NCBI GenBank assembly: GCA_002687015.1
Contig: NYZB01000095.1
Span: 1 to 39,573 of the forward strand
Direction of reading: 5' to 3'
Length of the DNA stretch: 39,573 bases
Source: Deltaproteobacteria bacterium
GTDB lineage: Bacteria; Myxococcota_A; UBA9160; UBA6930
This document shows, piece by piece, positions 24,155 through 32,693 of this stretch. The translations under genes and the position numbers were made by a program. Below the pieces are notes generated by a model. The model was given only the letters and a program-made list of their open reading frames with translations, was not told the DNA's origin and searched no databases. Positions within the stretch are counted from its first letter, which is position 1; each line of letters starts with the position of its first letter.

Positions 24155-24634
24155 TCAGCCCTGGCGGTTCGAGTTGGAGTTCCGAACCGAGAGGGCGAGC
24201 ATCCCGACGGCGAAGAGCAGCTTCGGAACCGCGCCGAGCTTCCCCGGAGGTGTGTGCTCGTAGTACACCGGGTCGAGCGGGTGAAGGGCACCGACCACGA
24301 AGCCGAAGCAGGACTCGACGACCAGGAAGGCGAACATCAGCGGGATCAGGTTGCGGTAGCGCCAGAGCACGACGCCGTAGACCATGACGAAGAGCAGCTG
24401 CTCCACGCCTCCGATCGAGCTGAAGAGGTAGATGAGGTTGTTCGGATCGGGGCTGCCCTCGAAGAGGATGATGCTCGCGATCGAGTTCACGCCGCTGTCG
24501 TCCTTCAGGAAGTGGACGGTGGAGCGGAAGAGCATCACTGCGGCCACCAGGCAGAACCCGTAGAAGGGGACGAGGCCGCCCCGGTACTCGTTGCTGGCCT
24601 CTCGGGGCAGGATCGTCTCGAGGACTGCGTGCAT
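24155..24634 (-). CDS. Four-helix membrane protein, second of a tandem pair
   Basis: 159 residues, family unknown to me. Seen: four hydrophobic helices (about 22-41, 68-90, 94-114, 132-150). Blocks identical or nearly so to the neighbour at 24640-25143 are YRGG near the N-terminus, STVHFL, NSIASII, FEG-PDPN, VLWRYRNLIPLM and LHPL. Roughly half of all positions are identical. The invariant His, Arg, Glu and Asp residues at helix ends suggest a functional site rather than a plain membrane anchor. It starts 5 bp after the stop of the upstream paralogue and is surely cotranscribed. Confidence 0.82.
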   Translation of the reverse strand: MHAVLETILPREASNEYRGGLVPFYGFCLVAAVMLFRSTVHFLKDDSGVNSIASIILFEGSPDPNNLIYLFSSIGGVEQLLFVMVYGVVLWRYRNLIPLMFAFLVVESCFGFVVGALHPLDPVYYEHTPPGKLGAVPKLLFAVGMLALSVRNSNSNRQG

Positions 24635-24639
24635 TCGCT

Positions 24640-25143
24640 CTACCCCGTCGCCGGCCCGGCTTCGGGCCCCACGCGCGGCTTCGATGACTGCCGAACCGCG
24701 AGGAAGAGCAGCGTGCCGATGAACAGGAACATCGGCACGCGCACCAGCATCGCGGGGGGCGTCCGCTCGAAGTAGTCCGGGGTGAGTGGATGCAGCGTGC
24801 TCGCGACCACACCGAAGGCCATTCCCACGAGCATGAGCGTGAGCATCAGCGGGATCAGGTTGCGGTAGCGCCAGAGCACGAGGCCGTAGAGGAGCACGAA
24901 GAGCATTTCGTGTGCCCCGGCGATCGAGGCGAACATGTAGACGATCGGGTTCGGGTCGGGGTCGCCCTCGAAGACGATGATGCTCGCGATCGAGTTCTTG
25001 CCGCCGTCGGGGGTCAGGAAGTGGACCGTGGCGCTGAAGATCCTCTCCGCGACCAGCAAGCTGAACCCGTAGAAGGCGATGGCGCCGCCCCGGTAGTCAT
25101 TGTTCGCACGTCGCGGCACGATCGCGTCGAGTGCGCTCGCCAT
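24640..25143 (-). CDS. Four-helix membrane protein, first of a tandem pair
   Basis: 167 residues, paralogue of the next gene with the same four-helix plan. Shared blocks include NDYRGG (about 15-20), ATVHFL, GKNSIASII (about 48-56), FEGDPDPN and VLWRYRNLIPLM (about 89-100), and TLHPLTPDYFERTPP between helices 3 and 4. The C-terminal tail differs from the neighbour. ATG 25143 has a strong AGGAGG 6-7 bp upstream, so the start is secure. It is the lead gene of a two-gene operon that looks like a heteromeric or duplicated membrane complex. No function is assigned. Confidence 0.83.
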   Translation of the reverse strand: MASALDAIVPRRANNDYRGGAIAFYGFSLLVAERIFSATVHFLTPDGGKNSIASIIVFEGDPDPNPIVYMFASIAGAHEMLFVLLYGLVLWRYRNLIPLMLTLMLVGMAFGVVASTLHPLTPDYFERTPPAMLVRVPMFLFIGTLLFLAVRQSSKPRVGPEAGPATG

Positions 25144-25426
25144 GGGGACCTCCTGCTGCTCGGAGAGGGGTAGCGCGTGGTGTGGCGCTGTGCCCTCACG
25201 CCTTCGGTCTGGCCGCACCAAGGGGGCAAATGGGGTCGCTGGGCGATGCGATGGGGCGCTCTGCGCGGTCGCTTGCCGGCCGTCGCGGGCCCCGAGGTGG
25301 GGGGTACCGACCCTTGCTCAGCTCCTCTTCGGTCTGCGATCCTGAAGGGTGCAGCTTCGGGCCGACCTGGCCGCGCCCTTTCTGCACCTCGCTTGCCATC
25401 CTTGGATCCCACGCAGGAGCCGATCC

Positions 25427-25870
25427 GTGAAGGTGATTCTCGCCCCCGTCGACTTCTCCGAGACCGAAGAACGCGTCGTGCGCGAGGCGGCCGTCATCGC
25501 CAAGCAGTTCGATGCCGAGCTCCGGCTGCTGCACGTGGCCGCGCCGCAGGCGGACTTCGTCGGATGCGAGATCGGCCCGCAACCGTCGAGCGATGCGCAA
25601 CCTGACACGCTTCGCGAGGAACACAGCGCCCTGGGCCGCTGGCGAGACGGCCTGATCGCCGAGGGAGTGAGGTGCAGGGCCTTTCTCCTCGCAGGGCGCG
25701 CGGTCGAGCTGATCCTCGAGCAGGCGACGGAGCACTCGGCCGACATGATCGTGCTGGGCTCCCACGGGCGAACGGCCATGTACAAGACCCTGGTGGGCAG
25801 CGTGGCCGAGGCGATCCTGCGCGATGCGGCTTGCCCGGTGCTCGTGATTCCGCCCAAGCTGGTCGGCTGA
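25427..25870 (+). CDS. Universal stress protein (UspA family, ATP-binding type)
   Basis: 147 residues, single Usp domain, cytoplasmic. Seen: the N-terminal strand KVILAPVDFSE (2-12) with the conserved Asp, and the nucleotide motif GSHGRTAMYKTLVGS near 111-125 (GxxG, nine residues, GS), followed by CPVLVIP. The motif is that of the ATP-binding subclass. Such proteins help cells survive starvation, oxidative or respiratory stress; the specific partner is unknown. The start is GTG 25427 with CAGGAG 7 bp upstream. It diverges from the membrane paralogue operon across 283 bp in which no other gene is seen. Confidence 0.93.
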   Translation: MKVILAPVDFSETEERVVREAAVIAKQFDAELRLLHVAAPQADFVGCEIGPQPSSDAQPDTLREEHSALGRWRDGLIAEGVRCRAFLLAGRAVELILEQATEHSADMIVLGSHGRTAMYKTLVGSVAEAILRDAACPVLVIPPKLVG

Positions 25871-25937
25871 CCCGACCCGCGGGTGAGCCCTGCGAAGCAT
25901 TGCGGGCGTGGCCCAGAGCGCCGTGGCGGGGTCTGGC

Positions 25938-26255
25938 TCAGACGCGGCGGCGCACCGCCAGGACGAGGCCCGCGACTGCGAGCAGGGCCATCGCTCCCGG
26001 CTCCGGGACGGCGAAGACCGACGCGGCTGCCTCGAAGCGGAGGTTGTAGGTCACGGCAGAGCCGGTGTTGTTCACGAAGTCGTGCGAGAAGGTGGCCCCG
26101 GTGTCGATGAGCGGGTCGCCCGCCTGGAGGGAGTAGAAGTCGTTGGCCCAGGGCATGTTGACGCCACCCGGCTGGTTCAGGGCGATGTCGGTGGAGTAGA
26201 GCCTGAACTGGGCAAAGGCGGTGCCGATGTCACCCGCCTGGGAGTCGAGGTACGC
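25938..26255 (-). pseudogene. Headless PEP-CTERM protein gene
   Basis: The frame encodes about 105 residues ending FAVPEPGAMALLAVAG then LVLAVRRRV, a textbook PEP-CTERM tail. Upstream the frame is closed by TAA at 26256-26258, with no signal peptide and no in-frame start before Met at 26156. The readable part (for example YSTDIALNQPGGVNMPWAND) looks like a beta-rich secreted domain. The 5' part is missing rather than frameshifted into view, so this is a truncated remnant between the Usp gene and the DUF3604 gene. A ten-C run lies just upstream at 26294-26303. Confidence 0.7.
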
Positions 26256-26317
26256 TTAGGCGGACCGCTCCAGGTGGCCTACGGCGCACCTGGCCCCCCC
26301 CCGGCGAGCTTCGTCCC

Positions 26318-28549
26318 TCATCCGTCTCCGGCACTTCCCGTCGCACGCCCCCGGGCCTGGTCCACGAAGATCGGCGAGGACCAGGCGCGTTCGCGTGCCG
26401 GCGCAAGGCAGTCGTCGTCCGGGTCGACCCGGTAGTCGCCAAAGCAGGGGCGCACGGTCTTCACGTTTCCGTCCGCGTCGCGTTCGGGACGGAGGAGATC
26501 GCCGTTGATCGCCGGTGTGGCGGGCTGCAGGACGCGAGCGTAGTAGAGCGTGTCCCTCCCCGAGGTCACGAACTCGTCGTCCTGGAAGGTGACGGTGCAG
26601 CCCGCGGGATCCGGCTCGCATGGGAAGCGGCGCCAGGGGTCTTCGATGCGCTCTCCGGCATCGCCCTCCGTGCCGGGCCGGATTCGGATGATCTCGATGG
26701 CCTCGATGGGATGGCGTAGCTCGCCGGGGTTGTCGCACTCGCCAGCACAGAGCGCCTCGAGGCGGGCGGGCGAGAGTGCCGCGTGGCTGCTGGCCGGGCA
26801 GCCCGGCTTCTGGGCGAAGGCGCCCGCGGCGCGGACCTCGAAGCGGGGCGCCTCGTCGAGCGCGACCGCGGAGCCCATGGGCGCCGGGCCGCCCGGGGCG
26901 TTCTGCAGGTCGAACCACAGGAGGATCTTGGGACCGCTGGTCCCGTACACCTCGCGGGACTGCAGCGCAGCCCAGACGGAGGAGCGGCTGCGGCCTGCGG
27001 CATGGACCGCGACGATGCCGCCGGGGTAGGTGAAGCTCGTGACCCGCTCCGAGTCCATTGCGCGCTTGGCGACGTCGACGGCCTGTGCGCGCTGCGCGTC
27101 CATCTGGTCGTCGAGAGCTGCGCGGGGTGAGATCATCCCGGTCGTCATGCCCGGTGAGAAGGTCATCTTCTTGCGCGCGTACTGCTTGTAGCCGGTCCCC
27201 GGCCGCGAGGTGTGGTCGTCGGTCGAGCCGATGAATCCGAAGCGGAAGCGCAAGGGTCTGCCGTCGGATCCGATCTCCTCCGCACTCGCCAGCGACATCG
27301 CGTATTGGATGGACTCTTTCGGGCGGTAGTTGAAGGAGGGCTTGAAGCAGTCCCGACACTGGTCGCAGTCGAGCCAGTCCTCGGCCTGGCTGTCCGGGAA
27401 GATGAAAGCCGGCGCGACGCTGGCTCGCATTGCCAGTTGCTGTGCCTCGGCCACCCGGGCCTCGCACTCGGCAGCCGGGAGATCGCCGCAGCGCTCACGC
27501 ATCAGCTCGCCTGCCCGCCAGCAGCAGGGCAGGAAGTCCGCCGTCGGTGCCGGGCAGACCAGCTCGCCCTTCGCCTGCTTCGTGAAGTTGTCCCAGCTCC
27601 GGTACTCCTCGCTGTTGCCGTGCCCGGACATGATCTCCACCAGCCGCACCTTGTCCTCGTCGTGGTAGCGGCGGGAGAGCGCCTTGTCCCAGCTCGTGGT
27701 CGGCGGTGTGTAGGAACCCCAGGCGGTTCCATGGGGGATGACCAGCGCGTCGAATCCCCACTGGTCGAGCTTGTGGTAGAGGACGTCTGGCGAGGGTGCG
27801 TTCTCGTGGCAGTCGGGCGGGAGCTCGCGGGTGGGCACGTCGCGCGGGCATTCTGGGAAGGCCTCGAGCTGGTCGACCAACCACTCCAGGTCCAGGTACT
27901 GCGACCAGTTCAGGGGATCGAGGAAGCGGGCCTGCACCGCCGCCCGCACGGTTCCGAAGAGGCCGATGCCGGATCCATAGGGCCGCGAGTTGATCGCGCG
28001 GGCGGGCAGCTCGTCCTCTTCCTGACCGAGGAAGATCACGTTCTTGTGTCCCCAATGGCTCTCCGGAGTGAGCCCGACCTGGGTCCATTCCCAGCCGGCG
28101 AAGACCATCAGGTCGGGATCCGTCGCTCCCGCGCTGGCGTTGCAGGCGCGCACGGCCTCCTTGGTTGCCTGCCAATGGTCGGGGATCAGCGACTCGGCGT
28201 GGTCGTTGAAGCTGAAGAAGTCCACCTCGGAGCAGTAGCGAGCGAAGTCGCAGGCATCGGAGAGGGTGTGCGCACCCTCTCCGCCCATGATCGGCAGGGC
28301 CAGGGTGAAGGCGTCGGGTGAGTAGGTCGTGTGCACGTGCAGATCGCCGAAGAGGATCTGCTTCGCGGGCAGCTCACGGGTCGCTCCGCCCCGCTCGCTG
28401 AGCCGGCGCTCGCTGTCGACCTGGCGCTCGGCCTGGGCCGTCACGGCCTGCGTGGATCGCGCCGGCCCCTCGATCGCGTTGTTCGAGCGATCGGACCCAC
28501 TGCAGGCCAGGGCCAGGATCGCGATCGCTGCGAGATCGATCGGACGCAT
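26318..28549 (-). CDS. DUF3604 lipoprotein
   Basis: 743 residues. Seen: a lipoprotein signal with lipobox LALAC (Cys16), then the DUF3604 start LFGDLHVHTTYSPDAF (about 66-81), whose His-x-His-plus-Asp arrangement resembles PHP-type metal sites. Further His/Asp-rich segments follow: FFSFNDHAE (about 110), HGTAWGSYTPP, GHGNSEEYRSWDN, and FIGSTDDHTSRPGTGY in the second half. DUF3604 proteins are large secreted or lipid-anchored proteins of unknown activity, presumed hydrolases from the metal-ligand pattern. Several cysteines (CDQCRDC, CPRD, CGD) are present. The start is ATG 28549 with GGGGAGA upstream. No operon partner is visible. Confidence 0.92.
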   Translation of the reverse strand: MRPIDLAAIAILALACSGSDRSNNAIEGPARSTQAVTAQAERQVDSERRLSERGGATRELPAKQILFGDLHVHTTYSPDAFTLALPIMGGEGAHTLSDACDFARYCSEVDFFSFNDHAESLIPDHWQATKEAVRACNASAGATDPDLMVFAGWEWTQVGLTPESHWGHKNVIFLGQEEDELPARAINSRPYGSGIGLFGTVRAAVQARFLDPLNWSQYLDLEWLVDQLEAFPECPRDVPTRELPPDCHENAPSPDVLYHKLDQWGFDALVIPHGTAWGSYTPPTTSWDKALSRRYHDEDKVRLVEIMSGHGNSEEYRSWDNFTKQAKGELVCPAPTADFLPCCWRAGELMRERCGDLPAAECEARVAEAQQLAMRASVAPAFIFPDSQAEDWLDCDQCRDCFKPSFNYRPKESIQYAMSLASAEEIGSDGRPLRFRFGFIGSTDDHTSRPGTGYKQYARKKMTFSPGMTTGMISPRAALDDQMDAQRAQAVDVAKRAMDSERVTSFTYPGGIVAVHAAGRSRSSVWAALQSREVYGTSGPKILLWFDLQNAPGGPAPMGSAVALDEAPRFEVRAAGAFAQKPGCPASSHAALSPARLEALCAGECDNPGELRHPIEAIEIIRIRPGTEGDAGERIEDPWRRFPCEPDPAGCTVTFQDDEFVTSGRDTLYYARVLQPATPAINGDLLRPERDADGNVKTVRPCFGDYRVDPDDDCLAPARERAWSSPIFVDQARGRATGSAGDG

Positions 28550-28835
28550 CGTACAGTCTCCCCGGCGATCGATGGACGCGGGGATTTCTCTGCCCGCAGC
28601 TCGATGGTACCCGTCGTGGCGAATCACATGCCAGCGGCCGCCTCGGTCGTCGTGGTCCTCCGGAGGTCCCCACCGCGTGGCCCAGAGAGCGCCGGGCTTC
28701 CGTAGCTGCACAGAGGCTTCGGTGGATTCAAGGCCCTTCGCGATTCCGCTGAGGCTGGAACGGCGCGCGTCTCAAGCGGGTAGGGACCGGAGCCGATGCT
28801 CTCCCCGTCCACAGTGGGAATCGGGGAAGAGAGTA

Positions 28836-29200
28836 TTGCGTCTCGTTCTGCAAGTCGCCGTCGGTGTGCTCGTCATGCTGCTCGGCAGTCGATTGATCCG
28901 TCTCGGCCGGGAGAGCGGCGGGAAGCCCGAGCGCTGGCTCGGCGCCTTCTTCGGCATCGCCGGCGTATCTCTCTGCCTGTCTCCCATCGGAGCCGAGCTC
29001 GGCGGCAACAGGGTCCTGGGTCGCGGGCTGATGACGGTGGGCCAGGGCGCGACCACGCTCGCTCTCATCTGCCTGATCCGCTTCAACTGGCAGGTCTTCC
29101 GGCCCGATTCCACCTGGGCGCGCAGCTTCGCGATCTTCTGTGGAGCCCTCGATCTGGCGAGCTTCCTGGCGGCCGCCTGGATGGGCTTCGGGCCCGCGTT
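28836..29200 (+). pseudogene. Membrane-protein gene truncated at a fusion point
   Basis: From TTG 28836 (GGGGAAGAGAG upstream) the frame encodes a membrane protein beginning LRLVLQVAVGVLVMLLGSRLI with further helices (LGAFFGIAGVSLCLSP, LGRGLMTVGQGATTLALICLI, FAIFCGALDLASFLAAAW). It resembles the first half of a multi-helix integral protein whose family I cannot name. After about residue 120 hydrophobic sequence stops abruptly, and the DNA carries, in another frame, the 3' part of a VWA-type gene. The original frame then stays open with only basic shadow sequence. The join lies between about 29170 and 29212. Confidence 0.6.
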
Positions 29201-29205
29201 CCAGA

Positions 29206-30654
29206 GTGACGTCGGGCACGCTCCAATGCATCGCCGACAACACGGGCGGCAAGTTCCTGCGTGCCGACAACGCAGCCGGCCTCACGAAGGCCCTGGGCAC
29301 CGCCGTAGAAGCCGTCAAGAAGCCGGCGCCGAAGCCCGTGGTCGAGAAGGCCGCGAACCCCGGGCTCCATCTGAGCTCGGTGTTGGCGGAGGGGGCCGAG
29401 CCCTTCGACCAGCGTGTCACCTACTCCGTCTACAAGCCGGACAAGGACCTGCAAGGCAACCGCGAGCGCGTCACCTATGGCATCGACCCGGCCGTGACCT
29501 TCCAGCTGCCGAGCGGCCGCTACTTCGTCACGGCGGAATACCAATCGGCCTTCGCGTCGACCGAGGTGGACGTGGTGGCCGACCAGGCCCAACGCGTCGT
29601 GATGAACCTGAACGCCGGGCTACTGGCCGTCTCGTCGAAGCTCGAGGCCGACGCCGGGCCCTTCGACCAGCGGGTCACCTACTCGGTGTTCCGCAGCGTG
29701 TCGGACCTCGAGGGCACCCGGGAGGAACGCGTCACCTACGGCATCGATCCGGCCGTGCAGTTCTATCTGCCGGCCGGCGAGTACACGGTGGCGGCGGACT
29801 TCCAGACCGTCTCGACGCGGGCGAAGCTCACGATCCGCGCCAACGAGCGCACCGAGCACGTCTTCGATCTGAACGCCGGCTTGCTGGCCGTCTCGTCGAT
29901 GCTCTCGGCCGACGCGGGGCCCTTCGATCAGCGGGTGAGCTACCAGGTCTTCGTGACCGTCTCCGACATCAAGGGGACCCGTCAGGAGCGCGTCACCTAC
30001 GGCATCGATCCGGCCGTGCAGTTCTACCTGGCGGCTGGCAGCTACACGGTCCGTGCGGAATTCCAGACCGCCAGCGCGTCGGCCACTCTCGAGATCCTCC
30101 CCAACCAGCGCACGGAGCACGTCTTCGATCTGAATGCGGGTTTGCTGGCGCTCTCGGGGGTCATGACCCCGGGTGTTCCGGCGACGGATCGGATCTCCTT
30201 CCAGGTCTTCAAGACCGTGAACGACCTCAGCGGTGCAAGGGAGGAACGCGTCACCTATGGCATCGATCCCACCGTGGAGTTCTATCTGACGGCCGGCTCG
30301 TACCAGGTGACGGCGGGGCTCCAGAGCGCCGAGGTGAAGACCGCGGTCGACATCGTGGCGAACCAGCGCAACGAGACCGTCATGGACCTGAATGCCGGCG
30401 TGCTCAGCATCGATGGGAAGATCGGGGGCGCGCCGCTCACCGATCGCGCCACCTACCAGGTCTATCGAAGTGTCGGCGGCGGAGGGAACTCGACAGGCGA
30501 GCGAGTCACCTATGGCATCGACCCCACGGTCCAGTTCATTCTCTCCGCCGGAAGCTACGTGGTGACCGGGGAACTCGGAAGCATGAAGGGCGAGGCCGAG
30601 GTTCGCGTCGAAGCGGGCAAGAACGTGAAGCTGACGATTCCCTTCGACGGCTAG
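29206..30654 (+). pseudogene. 5'-truncated VWA-domain protein with five C-terminal repeats
   Basis: The frame begins at the join with VTSGTLQCIADNTGGKFLRAD, the last strand and helix of a von Willebrand factor A domain as found in secreted VWA proteins. A KPAPKP linker follows, then five repeats of about 86 residues to a natural stop. The N-terminal VWA core with its MIDAS residues and the signal peptide are missing. GTG 29206 could initiate but lacks a ribosome site, so expression is doubtful. The repeats are intact and show no frameshifts, which argues that the truncation is recent or is an assembly join. An intact homologue would be an exported repeat protein. Confidence 0.7.
29356..30651 (+). 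repeat. Five tandem 85-87-residue coding repeats
   Basis: Unit starts are 29356, 29611, 29872, 30133 and 30391 (255-261 bp each). Each unit has NAGLLAVS-like at its start (NPGLHLSS in the first), ERVTYGIDP(A/T)V in the middle, then F-L-(A/S)G-Y-V and a closing (V/T)-DL. The DNA around ERVTYGIDP is nearly identical in all five. The pattern suggests beta-sandwich repeats. Units 2 and 3 are closest, so they are likely the latest duplication. Confidence 0.92.
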
Positions 30655-30818
30655 GCAGGCCCCCTCGCGGGGCCGGGCGGCTCCTCTGGGGTCGTGGACG
30701 AGCGCGGCGCGTTCGTGCCCCGGGGGGCCGACTCGCCGGGCCTCCCGAGGCGCGCCCTGCATTCTGCGCCCTTGCTTCCACTCCTCCTCGTCGCCCACCA
30801 TGGCCCCGAGGAGGCGAC

Positions 30819-32018
30819 ATGGACATCCAACTCGGTTCGGAGCCCAGTGGACCGCTGGCCGGCGTTCGGGTCGTCGACGTCTCGGCCGTGGTCTCGGGGC
30901 CGCTCTGTGGGCAGATCCTGGGCGACCTGGGTGCGGACGTGGTCAAGGTCGAGAGCCCGGTCGGAGATGTCACGCGACACCTCGGTCCGGAGGGTCAGAC
31001 CACGCTGTCCGGGCTCTTCGTGCAGTACAACCGCAACAAGCGCAGTGTGACCCTGGACCTGAAGGGCGAGGCGGGGCGGGAGGCCTTCCTGACGCTCACC
31101 GACGGCGCTGACGTCCTCGTCGAGAACTTCCGGCCGGGCGTCGCCGAACGGCTGGGGATCGGATACGACGCCGTGCGGGCGCGCAACGCGGGCATCCTCT
31201 ACGTGGCGATCAGTGGCTACGGACCGACCGGGCCCTATGCCGAGCAGCCCGCCTACGACATGGTGATCCAGGGTCAGTCGGGCTTTGCGACGACCCTCGG
31301 CGATTCCGAGAACCCCAAGCTCATCTCGAACCTCGTCGCTGACAAGACCTCGGGTCTGACCGCGGCCTACTCGGTGATGGCCGCGTTGTACGCCCGAGAG
31401 AAGAGGGGCGGGAGCGGGCAGCGGATCGACATCCCCATGATCGACGCCTTCTCGACCTTCGTGCTGCCGGATGCCTACGCGCCCCAGACCTTCGGCGGCC
31501 CGCCGGTTCCGCGCGCCGGCGACGGAGTCTACCGCGCGTGGAAGACCAAGGACGGCCACGTCGCCATGCTGATCATCGAGGACCGCCAATACGCTTCGAT
31601 GTGCCGGGCGATCGACCGCGAGGACCTGATCGAGGAAGAGGCCTTCGCCACCCTTCCCGCCCGCCTGGCCAACGGGCCCGATCTCCTCGCACTCCTGGAG
31701 GTCGAGATCGCGGAGTGGAGCACGGCCGAGCTCGTCGCGCGCGCTCGTCGCTTCGGCGCGCCGCTCGGAGAGGTCCACGACATCGACGGCTTCCTCGAGA
31801 ACCCGCAGGTGAAGCACAACCGGACCCACTTCAAGCTCGCCCACCCCACGGGAGTGGAAATGCGGCTCTTCCGAAGCGCACCGCGCTTCGCGGAGACGCC
31901 GGCGAACCTGCGGCGCGTACCGCCGGTCCTGGGCGAGCACACGGACGAGGTGCTGGCGGAGGCGGGCATGGACGAGGCCGCGATCGCATCCGCGGCGGGG
32001 AGGGAAACGGGCTCCTGA
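30819..32018 (+). CDS. CaiB/BaiF-type (family III) CoA transferase
   Basis: 399 residues. Seen: the N-terminal GVRVVDVSAVVSGPLCGQILGDLGADVVKVE run of the family (about 15-45), ENFRPGVAERLGIGYD (about 102-117), the nucleophile Asp147 in PAYDMVIQG, and a long C-terminal part with RAGDGVYRAWKTKDG. Family III transferases move CoA between carboxylic acids through an aspartyl-CoA thioester. With the many ACADs of this window, activation of a growth substrate acid is a reasonable role, but no ACAD is adjacent. GAGGAGG precedes the ATG by 4 bp. A stem-loop lies right after the stop. Confidence 0.94.
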   Translation: MDIQLGSEPSGPLAGVRVVDVSAVVSGPLCGQILGDLGADVVKVESPVGDVTRHLGPEGQTTLSGLFVQYNRNKRSVTLDLKGEAGREAFLTLTDGADVLVENFRPGVAERLGIGYDAVRARNAGILYVAISGYGPTGPYAEQPAYDMVIQGQSGFATTLGDSENPKLISNLVADKTSGLTAAYSVMAALYAREKRGGSGQRIDIPMIDAFSTFVLPDAYAPQTFGGPPVPRAGDGVYRAWKTKDGHVAMLIIEDRQYASMCRAIDREDLIEEEAFATLPARLANGPDLLALLEVEIAEWSTAELVARARRFGAPLGEVHDIDGFLENPQVKHNRTHFKLAHPTGVEMRLFRSAPRFAETPANLRRVPPVLGEHTDEVLAEAGMDEAAIASAAGRETGS

Positions 32019-32023
32019 ATCGG

Positions 32024-32047
32024 CGATCCGGTCGGAAGATCGGATCG
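32024..32047. terminator. Stem-loop after the CoA transferase gene
   Basis: CGATCCG (32024-32030) and CGGATCG (32041-32047) pair perfectly around a 10-base loop starting 6 bp after the stop codon. No T-run follows. It lies between convergent genes. Confidence 0.45.
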
Positions 32048-32103
32048 TGCACGCCGTCTGGAGGGGACAGCGTGGCGAATCACGTGAACCGGAAGGCCCC
32101 GAG

Positions 32104-32502
32104 TCAGTAGAAGAGGAAGTAGTTCGCGATGCCCCCGAGGTGGGTGAAGACCCAGACGATCATCAGGGACCGACCGTAGAGGCGATGGTGACGATTCAGA
32201 TGCGACGCGGAGGGACCGTGACGCAAGCGTGAGATTACCAGCAGGCTCGCTCCGAAGAGAGGTACGAGCCCGAGGGTTCCGTGAATGGCCAGCCAGGGGA
32301 TGTAGGCGGGGTCGATCTCGGGCATCGCGCCTGGCTGGCCGTATCGGAGCAGGTAGCTCGTGATGAAGACCCAGGCGCCGAGCGTGAGGAAGATCATCAG
32401 GTTTCGATGGAGGGACCACCTTCTCGCCACCGCGGCCCGCCATGCGAGCCACAAGAGACCCAGCGACACGACTCCCCATAGGGCGCTGAGCTGGGCGAAC
32501 AT
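32104..32502 (-). CDS. DUF420-like membrane protein
   Basis: 132 residues with four hydrophobic helices. Seen: HRNLMIFLTLGAWVFITSYLL (about 32-52), LAIHGTLGLVPLFGASLLVI (about 71-90), HLNRHHRLYGRSLMIVWVFTHLGGI (about 101-125, with conserved His) and an end NYFLFY. The His-helix-His-helix pattern matches the DUF420/YozB group, often found near heme-copper oxidase genes and suspected to help their assembly. Here the heme-copper operon is 1.4 kb away. The start is ATG 32502 (GTG 32505 possible), with no clear ribosome site. Confidence 0.78.
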   Translation of the reverse strand: MFAQLSALWGVVSLGLLWLAWRAAVARRWSLHRNLMIFLTLGAWVFITSYLLRYGQPGAMPEIDPAYIPWLAIHGTLGLVPLFGASLLVISRLRHGPSASHLNRHHRLYGRSLMIVWVFTHLGGIANYFLFY

Positions 32503-32693
32503 CACGTCGACCCGAGGGGCCGGGCCTCTGCAGGAGCCAGCATCTCGAAAAAATGCCCCGTCGCGGCGGTTCCCACAAGATGGGAAGACGCGCCGAGCGG
32601 CGGGAGACCGACGGAACCCCGCGGCACACGGAACTTGGGAGGCAGGCGAACTAGAGTGGCGGGGCCCGGACGCACGGGCGAGAGGAGACGAGC

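Noticed and set aside
28615-28627. Shared 13-mer CGTGGCGAATCAC with 32071-32083 as a regulatory motif
   Set aside because: About ten 13-base matches are expected by chance in a window this long, and the second copy lies between convergent genes.
29356-30651. CRISPR-like array
   Set aside because: The repeats are 255-261 bp, contiguous, in frame and protein-coding, without short spacers.
28329-32018. One continuous open frame of 1229 codons
   Set aside because: Only its membrane segment and its CoA-transferase end look like protein; the middle is basic shadow sequence of the repeat region. High GC keeps the frame open by chance.
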